Source of the DNA: Bacteroidota bacterium
Lineage (GTDB): Bacteria > Bacteroidota > Bacteroidia > CAILMK01
Assembly (NCBI GenBank): GCA_013287095.1
Contig: JABDEJ010000022.1
Location: 1-27,881 of the forward strand
Direction of reading: 5' to 3'
DNA length: 27,881 nt
The notes beneath the pieces were generated by a model. That model did not search any database. It was not told the origin of the DNA and saw nothing but the letters and a program-made list of their open reading frames with translations. Position numbers and translations under genes: made by a program. Below are positions 22,534-27,881 of this stretch, one piece after another. The first letter of the stretch is position 1. Each line of letters opens with the position of its first letter.

Positions 22534-23772
22534 CCTGCTGCTCAACACCCCAACCCCGATTTTTTTGTTAGCCATCCTGGCCGGATACCAGGAAGCCAAA
22601 AAGCCTAAACCCAGAACAGTAATAAAAACGACCAAAAAATCCCAGGGATTGAATGCTACCGGATAAGCTGTCACAACAAATGTAGAATCCGCATCTCCAA
22701 GTTTCACAAATCCATATTTAAGCTGAAGCCAACAAATAATTCCGCCAATGGCAATCCCCAGACTGCCACCACTTACTGAAAGTAATAATCCCTCAAAAGT
22801 GATGATCCTTTTAATGGTATTTTGCCTGGCGCCCATACCTAGCAAAATGGCCATATCTTTTTCTTTCTCAAGGGCAAGCATGAGTAAAGAACCAATGAGA
22901 TTGAAGGTCGCTATCAACAAAATCAGACTCATGACGAGGTAAACGGCGGCTTTTTCAACGTGCATTACTTTATATAAAGACGGATGCTGCTGATACCGAT
23001 TGAGAACTGTAAAATCATTGCCCATAATGGCCATAACTTTTGATTGAATTTCATCAACTTTCTCCTTATCTTTTAGATTTATCTCAATAGATGTAACAGC
23101 CTTAGGTTCATTTAATAAATCCCTGGCAAAACCAATTGGCATCAAAACATATTTCTGATCGAAATCCTGCTGGATGGAAAAAATGCCACCGCTGACTATG
23201 TCCTTTTCTGATAAAGAGTTTTCTGGGTTCAAGGTCGAAATTTCAACGCCTTTTCTTGGAACATAAACCTGTATGGGATGGATTTCATCATACCCATGCA
23301 TATTGAGTTTGTATGAAATCCCCCCGCCAATTACGGCATAGTTTATACTGTCTTCATACAGTACATCGCTACCTGTCACAGTCATACTGTCAACCCCGGT
23401 GGAGTGGATATAATCAGGGTTTATGGCTTTGATAGTACCGATACATTGATTGGAACGGTAACGGAACAATGCATTTTCTTCAATGACAGGTGTTATGGCT
23501 TTAATATTTGAAAGGGCTGCAATTTGTTGCATCTTAATTGAATCCGGTGTAAAATATTTGCCTGAAACAGGTGAAATTTTGAGATCAGAATCAAAGCTTG
23601 CATATAATTTACCAACAACGGTTTCAAACCCATTAAATGCTGAGAGAATAATTATCAATGCTGCAGAACCAAAAAATATCCCCAATATCGAGATCAAGGA
23701 AATGATATGGATCACATTAGAAATGTTCCTCGAAAAGAAATACTTACGGGCGATATATAATGGCAGGTTCAA
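22528..23772 (-). CDS. LolE/LolC-like lipoprotein-releasing ABC permease (FtsX family)
   Basis: 414-residue inner-membrane permease with one N-terminal membrane helix (about 22-45), a periplasmic domain (about 46-265) and three C-terminal helices of the FtsX domain, with the conserved ALEKEKDMAILLGMGA loop after the second helix. Such proteins pull lipoproteins from the inner membrane for delivery to the outer membrane, driven by a LolD ATPase encoded elsewhere. The start is TTG at 23772, chosen because MNLPLYIARKYFFS is the family opening. A -7 box lies about 98 bases upstream with a repeat-filled leader. Confidence 0.9.
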   Translation of the reverse strand: MNLPLYIARKYFFSRNISNVIHIISLISILGIFFGSAALIIILSAFNGFETVVGKLYASFDSDLKISPVSGKYFTPDSIKMQQIAALSNIKAITPVIEENALFRYRSNQCIGTIKAINPDYIHSTGVDSMTVTGSDVLYEDSINYAVIGGGISYKLNMHGYDEIHPIQVYVPRKGVEISTLNPENSLSEKDIVSGGIFSIQQDFDQKYVLMPIGFARDLLNEPKAVTSIEINLKDKEKVDEIQSKVMAIMGNDFTVLNRYQQHPSLYKVMHVEKAAVYLVMSLILLIATFNLIGSLLMLALEKEKDMAILLGMGARQNTIKRIITFEGLLLSVSGGSLGIAIGGIICWLQLKYGFVKLGDADSTFVVTAYPVAFNPWDFLVVFITVLGLGFLASWYPARMANKKIGVGVLSSRE

Positions 23773-23774
23773 AT

Positions 23775-23841
23775 AGTGAGAAGTAAGAGGTGAGAAGTGA
23801 GAGGTGAGGGGAAATTATCAATCATCAATGAACAATAAGGT
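23775..23841 (+). repeat. Heptad-phased array upstream of the lolE-like gene
   Basis: Five heptads in register (AGTGAGA, AGTAAGA, GGTGAGA types) at 23775-23809, then four of the ATTATCA/ATCATCA type at 23814-23841. It lies in the predicted leader of the permease gene but on the opposite strand in its purine-rich form. Confidence 0.8.
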
Positions 23842-23869
23842 ACCCCCAGATTATAATCTATATTGTTGC

Positions 23870-23877
23870 CAAATTTA
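23870..23877 (-). promoter_or_regulatory. -7 box for the lolE-like gene
   Basis: TAAATTTG on the minus strand, exact match. The leader to the TTG start would be about 90 bases and is mostly heptad repeat. Confidence 0.5.
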
Positions 23878-23898
23878 CTAACGTGAGCCTTCGGGTTC

Positions 23899-23973
23899 CA
23901 ATTCCAAATTTCCAATTTCTAATAATTGATCATTTCTTTTACTAACTCCTGATTCCTGACCCCTGATTCCTAA
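23899..23973 (-). repeat. Heptad-phased array after the tethered methyltransferase gene
   Basis: About eleven 7-base units in one register on the minus strand, starting 3 bases after the stop codon. The words change along the array from TCAGGAA-like through a short transition to AATTGGA-like, yet the phase is kept. Its 23904-23923 part is one arm of a perfect 20-bp inverted repeat with 24892-24911. Confidence 0.8.
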
Positions 23974-23976
23974 GTT

Positions 23977-24783
23977 TCACTTCCACGCATTCACCGTTAA
24001 TCCTGTTCCGGTTTTGTGGTCGCTGTATGTATCAAAATAGTTCAAAACAAAACTGATAGGATAGGCGATGATATAATAGAAAGGCAATATTATTGCAAAT
24101 GCAAAACTTTTATTGAGCATAAGCATCGGATATTTCATGGATAGTCTCCAGGATATTTTACCGGGGCCTCCATAGGTATATCGTGGTTTGATATTGGTAA
24201 AACCTGCACTTTGCAGCTTTTTGGTAATGTCTTCTTTGTTATATCCGTCCCTCACGTGTTCGCCAATAAATGAAGCTTCACCTTCTCCATGTACATCAGA
24301 ACCTCCCTGGTCAGAGGGTGTATTGATGATCAACATGCCGCCTGGTTTCAGGGAAGCATAGAAATTTTCAAAAACAGTGACATCTTCCAGGATATGCTCC
24401 ATAACATCCACACTGATGATCAGATCATAAGATTCAGGGTTGCGGAATTTTACCAGGTCTTCTACCTGGAAAACTGCATTGTTCAGGCCAACTGATCCAA
24501 AAAACTTCCGGCAATCTGCCAGGTAATCTTCCTTAACATCCACTGCCAGTATCTTATAGTTCTTGTTCTGTTTCGCGAGGTAATAGGAATATTGCCCGAA
24601 CCCGCAGCCGGCATCAAGAATATCCGCTTTATCAGGATGTTGTTTCATCCAGGCCCTCAGGTCTTTGTGCACATGCCATGTACGTAGCAATAGTAGATCA
24701 AGAAGGTTGTAAAAAACCTTCCTAAACATGGGTGACTTGTTAAAAAAGCCCCCGAACTTATCTTTAATAGGATCGTATTCCAT
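23977..24783 (-). CDS. SAM-dependent methyltransferase with C-terminal membrane segment
   Basis: 268 residues. Class I methyltransferase fold with motif I ILDAGCGFGQYSYYL (55-69), acidic loop VDVKEDY (81-87), ISVDVMEHI and LKPGGMLIINTPS. After residue 220 a hydrophobic stretch (FAFAIILPFYYIIAYPISFVL) forms a likely membrane hairpin or anchor, which suggests a lipid or cell-envelope substrate such as a quinone or glycan; this is inference. Flanked on both sides by inverted repeat arrays. A one-mismatch -7 box (TATCTTCG, 24807-24814, minus) lies 24 bases upstream. Confidence 0.85.
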   Translation of the reverse strand: MEYDPIKDKFGGFFNKSPMFRKVFYNLLDLLLLRTWHVHKDLRAWMKQHPDKADILDAGCGFGQYSYYLAKQNKNYKILAVDVKEDYLADCRKFFGSVGLNNAVFQVEDLVKFRNPESYDLIISVDVMEHILEDVTVFENFYASLKPGGMLIINTPSDQGGSDVHGEGEASFIGEHVRDGYNKEDITKKLQSAGFTNIKPRYTYGGPGKISWRLSMKYPMLMLNKSFAFAIILPFYYIIAYPISFVLNYFDTYSDHKTGTGLTVNAWK

Positions 24784-24825
24784 TGGATTCTTTTCTAAAT
24801 ATGATGCGAAGATAAGAAATAGGGG

Positions 24826-24909
24826 TTAGGAATCAGGAGTCAGGAGTCAGAAATAACAGGGAGAAGTGAGAGGTAAGAAGGGAGAAGTGAAATTAGAAAT
24901 TGGAAATTT
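24826..24909 (+). repeat. Long heptad-phased array (84 bases)
   Basis: Twelve 7-base units in continuous register. The first third uses TCAGGAG words, the middle GAGAAGT words and the end GAAATTG words. The word classes match those of the array at 23899-23973 in inverted order, so the two arrays mirror each other around the methyltransferase gene. Confidence 0.85.
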
Positions 24910-24911
24910 GG
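24892..24911 (+). repeat. Right arm of a 20-bp inverted repeat around the methyltransferase gene
   Basis: Perfect reverse complement of 23904-23923; the arms are about 970 bases apart and enclose only the methyltransferase gene and its flanking arrays. Confidence 0.8.
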
Positions 24912-24935
24912 GGCTTCGCGAGACAGTTTCGCGTT

Positions 24936-24969
24936 AGCCAATCTTTTAATCTTTTAATTTTTCAATCCT
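24936..24969 (-). repeat. Octad-phased array after the sirtuin stop
   Basis: On the minus strand four units of 8 bases, AAGATTAA-like, begin in the last codons of the sirtuin gene. The same word in opposite orientation follows the nucleoside transporter gene at 27788. Confidence 0.65.
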
Positions 24970-25771
24970 TTAATAACTGTTCCACTAATTCCAATACCCC
25001 CACAGTTGCCTTTTTTCCTATTTTGGTTAGGTTTTTATGGTTAAGGCCTTCGGGAATATTGGGATCAATGATGTATTTTGGGATATAGAAAGGTACGTAA
25101 TTCGCAAGTCCGGCAGCGGGGTAAACCACCATCGATGTTCCAATTACAATTAAAATATCTGCATTCGAAGCCTCTTCAATGGCCCTATCCATCATGGGCA
25201 CGGCCTCACCAAACCATACCACATGCGGCCGTAATTGTGATCCTTTTTCGCATTTGTCGCCAACAGAAATATCTTTTTCTCCGAGGTCATAAGTTTGATT
25301 CTCATCAAACGAACTACGAGCCTTCATGATTTCCCCATGAAGATGAATGATATTTTTGGAACCGGCCCTTTCATGCAGGTCATCAATATTTTGGGTGATA
25401 ATGACGACATTATATTTTTGCTCGAGTTCTTTCAGGGCATAATGGGCAGCATTAGGCTTGGATTCGCGGACGTTTTTCCGGCGTTGGTTGTAAAAATCGA
25501 GAACCAATTCACGATTCCTTGCCCAGCCTTGAGGTGTCGCCACTTCATTTATATCATATCCTTCCCATAGTCCACCGCTATCCCTGAAAGTAGATATGCC
25601 ACTTTCAGCGCTGATACCTGCTCCTGTGAGGACAACGATTTTTTGTTTAATTTGATTGTTAAGATACAATTCTGTGAGTTCACCGCTAATCCTATCACGC
25701 TCTTCTTTTGGATAACCGTCCTCCTCATCGACCAGATAATCGCTCTTATTACCTTTCGTTCCGTTAGGCAT
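24962..25771 (-). CDS. Sirtuin NAD-dependent deacylase, class III, zinc-less type
   Basis: Removes acyl groups from lysines using NAD+. Motifs: GAGISAESGISTFRD (50-64), Tyr94-x-x-Arg97 in FYNQRRKN (the pair linked to desuccinylase/demalonylase activity), QNIDDLHERAG (127-137), catalytic His145 in HLHGE and LRPHVVWFGE (180-189). Only one cysteine (Cys174) is left in the usual Cys4 zinc module, a pattern I associate with Bacteroidota members. The ATG at 25771 overlaps the upstream HicB-like gene by 8 bases and yields an acidic ~42-residue N-terminal extension. A TTG start near residue 35 would remove most of it. Confidence 0.9.
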   Translation of the reverse strand: MPNGTKGNKSDYLVDEEDGYPKEERDRISGELTELYLNNQIKQKIVVLTGAGISAESGISTFRDSGGLWEGYDINEVATPQGWARNRELVLDFYNQRRKNVRESKPNAAHYALKELEQKYNVVIITQNIDDLHERAGSKNIIHLHGEIMKARSSFDENQTYDLGEKDISVGDKCEKGSQLRPHVVWFGEAVPMMDRAIEEASNADILIVIGTSMVVYPAAGLANYVPFYIPKYIIDPNIPEGLNHKNLTKIGKKATVGVLELVEQLLKD

Positions 25772-25982
25772 ATATAAGTTTCCTACCCTTAGGTTCGGGT
25801 ATAGGGCGGTTTAAAGATTTGGCAGTTTCAATCCATTCATGGATTGCCGTTTCTATATTAGTGAGGGCTGATTTGTAGTTTTCGCCATCCGCCATACAGC
25901 CTGGCAATTCCGGTGCTTCAGCTATATAAGCGTTATCTTCGCTGCTCCAATAGATGATTATTTCGTACTTTAATTCATTCAT
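25764..25982 (-). CDS. HicB-like antitoxin-family protein
   Basis: I place the start at the ATG at 25982 (72 residues), which overlaps the stop of the preceding gene by 8 bases, rather than at 26039. The sequence is a HicB partial RNase-H fold: YEIIIYWSSEDNAYIAEAPELPGCMADG, followed by ALTNIETAIHEWIETAKSLNRPIPEPKG. There is no C-terminal DNA-binding domain and no HicA gene beside it, so it is a solitary HicB-like protein. Its neighbours are an unknown 92-residue protein and the sirtuin. Confidence 0.85.
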   Translation of the reverse strand: MNELKYEIIIYWSSEDNAYIAEAPELPGCMADGENYKSALTNIETAIHEWIETAKSLNRPIPEPKGRKLIYA

Positions 25983-26253
25983 CCGGGTCACTTTTAATAA
26001 TTTCCCACGGTTTTTCAATTCCTTCTCGCGATGCTTCAAATCCTTCTGGTAAACTTAATATACTTTCAATACTTTTATCATATTGAAGTATATTTTGAAA
26101 AGAGACGATCATTAAATCTGCCATATCTGGAGGTTGCTCACCTAAAAATTGCCAATCATTATCGAAATTATGAGAAACAAAAACAATGGGATACTTTTCA
26201 ATTAAAATAAACTTAGTTGTGAAAACTGCTTGCCTTAAATTAATTGAATCCAT
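25975..26253 (-). CDS. Hypothetical 92-residue protein
   Basis: I do not assign this to a named family. It is a soluble, acidic protein with the segments YPIVFVSHNFDNDWQFLGEQPPDMADLMIVSF and SILSLPEGFEASREGIEKPW; the SH-DxDWQFL pattern looks conserved-type, like small proteins of unknown function. It is the first gene of a three-gene operon with the HicB-like and sirtuin genes, each pair overlapping by 8 bases, and has an exact -7 box 26 bases before its ATG. Confidence 0.75.
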   Translation of the reverse strand: MDSINLRQAVFTTKFILIEKYPIVFVSHNFDNDWQFLGEQPPDMADLMIVSFQNILQYDKSIESILSLPEGFEASREGIEKPWEIIKSDPDE

Positions 26254-26278
26254 GATATGCTCATTTAAGTTTTCAGGA

Positions 26279-26286
26279 CAAAGATA
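26279..26286 (-). promoter_or_regulatory. -7 box for the unknown-HicB-sirtuin operon
   Basis: TATCTTTG on the minus strand, exact match; leader about 20 bases. Confidence 0.6.
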
Positions 26287-26403
26287 AATAATATTTGCAG
26301 GTGGTTTAATTACTTTAGCAGGTCATATTAACTTTCAATTACCAAATTGTTAGACTGGTATAAATAACCTTTATTTGCACCCGGTAAAATACAAGCATAC
26401 CCA

Positions 26404-27789
26404 TTGGCAAAGAAAATTCTTTATTTAATTTCAATCAGTCTGTTAATACCTTTAGTCTCTATGGCACAAGGTATTAATGGTGATCTGGGGTTTACCTGGA
26501 CAGGGTTTTTAAATGGACTGATGGGGATCGCAGCCCTTACCATTATAGGGTTTTTGCTGTCCAATAATAAAAGACGGATCAATTGGGCATTGATTGTCAA
26601 GGCATTGCTATTGCAATTTGTTTTTGCCATTTGTGCCCTAAAGGTCCCGGTTTTCAGGGATGTATTTAGTGGTATTGCCTCTGTTTTTGTGACGTTGCTT
26701 GATTTTACCAAGGCGGGTTCTACTTTTTTGTTCGGCGGGCTGGTTTCAAATACCAATAGTTTTGGTTTTATATTTGTTTTCCAGGTACTGCCAACGATTG
26801 TTTTTTTTGCAGCATTTACCTCAGCGTTGTTCTACCTTAATATTCTTCAACGTATTGTGTTTGGTTTTGCGTGGATCATGAAAAGAGTTATGGGACTTTC
26901 AGGAGCCGAAAGCCTGGCAAGTGCTGCCAATATATTCATCGGGCAAACCGAAGCGCCTTTGGTTATCAAACCCTATATCGCCGGCATGACCAAATCAGAA
27001 ACCATGGCACTAATGACAGGTGGGATGGCACATATTTCGGGAGGGATTTTGGCTGCCTATATTGGTTTTCTGGGCGGGACTGATCCGGTGCAGAAACAAA
27101 TATTCGCTACACACTTGCTTACAGCATCTATCATGACAGCGCCGGGCACTTTTTTCATTGCAAAAATGCTCATCCCTGAAACTGAAAAATTCAATACCGA
27201 CTTTAAAATCCCCAAACAAAAATTAGGCACCAACCTGCTGGAAGCTATCGCCAATGGAACAGGAGATGGCCTTCGGCTGGCTGTAAATGTCGGTGCTATG
27301 TTATTGGTATTTATTGCTTTTATGGCGATGCTGAATTATATATCCATTCACTATATCGGTAGCTGGACGGGGTTGAATGCACAGATTGTGGCCGCTAGTC
27401 ACGGACGCTATGAAGGCCTGACCTTACAATATATGTTGGGTTGGATATTTGCCCCAATAGCCTGGCTCATAGGCATCCGCGGCGATGATGTTTTCTATGT
27501 CGGGCAACTCCTCGGACAAAAAGGGATATTGAATGAATTCGTGGCCTACATAGATTTCGGCAAACTGAAAGATGCACACGTGATCATGAACCACAAAACA
27601 ATCATTATCACTACTTATGCTTTATGCGGATTTGCTAATTTTGCTTCTATTGGCATACAGATAGGAGGGATTGGCAGCCTGGCGCCATCCAAAAAACCGA
27701 TGCTGGCCCAGCTTGGTATCAAGGCAATGATCGCCGGAACCATGGCCAATTTGCTTGCGGCTACCATTGCCGGAATGCTGGTTTCCTGA
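26404..27789 (+). CDS. Concentrative nucleoside transporter (CNT/NupC family)
   Basis: 461-residue inner-membrane nucleoside:cation symporter. The N-terminal part has a signal-like first helix (SLLIPLVSMAQ), then CNT motifs: SNTNSFGFIFVFQVLP (115-130), IGQTEAPLVIKPYI (179-192), MTGGMAHISGGILAAYIGFLG and the C-terminal GFANFASIGIQIGGIGSLAP. The start is TTG at 26404; no ATG fits. TTTATTTG upstream is one base off a -7 box. It would import nucleosides for salvage, complementing the pyrimidine genes 8 kb to the left. Monocistronic as far as can be seen. Confidence 0.93.
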   Translation: MAKKILYLISISLLIPLVSMAQGINGDLGFTWTGFLNGLMGIAALTIIGFLLSNNKRRINWALIVKALLLQFVFAICALKVPVFRDVFSGIASVFVTLLDFTKAGSTFLFGGLVSNTNSFGFIFVFQVLPTIVFFAAFTSALFYLNILQRIVFGFAWIMKRVMGLSGAESLASAANIFIGQTEAPLVIKPYIAGMTKSETMALMTGGMAHISGGILAAYIGFLGGTDPVQKQIFATHLLTASIMTAPGTFFIAKMLIPETEKFNTDFKIPKQKLGTNLLEAIANGTGDGLRLAVNVGAMLLVFIAFMAMLNYISIHYIGSWTGLNAQIVAASHGRYEGLTLQYMLGWIFAPIAWLIGIRGDDVFYVGQLLGQKGILNEFVAYIDFGKLKDAHVIMNHKTIIITTYALCGFANFASIGIQIGGIGSLAPSKKPMLAQLGIKAMIAGTMANLLAATIAGMLVS

Positions 27790-27860
27790 GAAAGATTAAA
27801 AGATTAAAAATTGTCGCAAAGCGATCCCTTTGGGAAAAGATTGAAAGGTTGAACAATTGT
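27788..27860 (+). repeat. Octad-phased array after the nucleoside transporter
   Basis: AAAAGATT-like units with an 8-base period follow the stop codon directly, are interrupted by a GC-richer insert (27810-27832), then resume with GATTGAA/GGTTGAA words. The inverted counterpart is at 24936-24969. The window ends 20 bases later. Confidence 0.6.
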
Positions 27861-27881
27861 GGCGCAAAACAATCGTGTACC

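Noticed and set aside
24826..24909. A CRISPR array
   Set aside because: Units are 7 bases with no spacers and no cas genes; it is a short-period tandem repeat.
24962..25771. A SIR2 defence effector (Thoeris or similar)
   Set aside because: All motifs of a canonical deacylase are present in order, and no TIR, HerA or Argonaute partner is nearby.
25983..26039. Extended N-terminus of the HicB-like protein
   Set aside because: The extra 19 residues are encoded within the upstream gene and precede the HicB fold; the overlap start at 25982 is more likely.
26376..26390. A -7 promoter box for the nucleoside transporter
   Set aside because: TTTATTTG misses the conserved A at position 2 of TAnnTTTG; left out as a feature though it may still be the promoter.

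Overview
The window is a stretch of chromosome from a Bacteroidota member, most likely of the Chitinophagales/Sphingobacteriales type. Three things point there: about a dozen upstream regions carry the Bacteroidota -7 promoter box TAnnTTTG with no E. coli-like -10 box; the gene families include PorP/SprF, Omp28 with a DUF6029 partner, and a zinc-less class III sirtuin; and Shine-Dalgarno sequences are rare. Most genes are ordinary core genes, and there is no transposase, integrase, prophage or CRISPR array.

Layout. 1-3000: Kup potassium transporter and a quinone-oxidoreductase-like dehydrogenase. 3000-3500: tRNA-Val(UAC), then a tiny GIY-YIG nuclease gene squeezed between two ~100-bp copies of [tRNA 3' part + terminator], the second of which is a damaged tRNA. 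3500-8100: TlpA thioredoxin, OsmC, Dps, a DUF975 membrane protein, an RCK potassium channel, ribosomal protein S20 and RadC. 8100-9070: a small lipoprotein and a disordered Pro/Thr/Gln/Asn protein. 9228-13678: a four-gene operon of a geranylgeranyl-reductase-type flavoprotein, a DUF6029 protein, an Omp28 lipoprotein and a DUF1684 protein. 13750-16560: an SDR and two tandem PorP/SprF proteins. 16590-18110: pyrR-pyrB. 18140-19170: an EVE-domain protein and a DUF433/DUF5615 toxin-antitoxin pair. 19250-22430: a TPR protein, two divergently transcribed genes (a methyltransferase and a Cas4-like Fe-S nuclease with a decayed DUF2779 exonuclease half). 22530-26260: a LolE/FtsX permease, a membrane-tethered methyltransferase, and an overlapping operon of unknown protein, HicB-like protein and sirtuin. 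26404-27789: a CNT nucleoside transporter.

Two things stand out. First, the GIY-YIG gene looks like a minimal mobile unit built into a tRNA locus: the last ~11 codons of the nuclease are tRNA sequence, and its stop codon lies in the anticodon loop of the damaged tRNA. Second, from about 13.68 kb to the right end, most intergenic gaps are filled with degenerate repeats that share no single word but hold a strict 7-nt (in two places 8-nt) period. They usually begin at or next to a stop codon with the purine-rich strand in the sense direction of the gene just ended. Copies in opposite orientation create perfect 24-bp and 20-bp inverted repeats around two genes. They resemble, in period only, the heptanucleotide STRR repeats of filamentous cyanobacteria.

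The genes otherwise support housekeeping: potassium uptake and flux, peroxide/iron protection (OsmC, Dps), periplasmic thiol redox (TlpA), pyrimidine synthesis and nucleoside uptake (PyrR, PyrB, CNT), lipoprotein export (LolE) and the type IX secretion/gliding surface (PorP/SprF).
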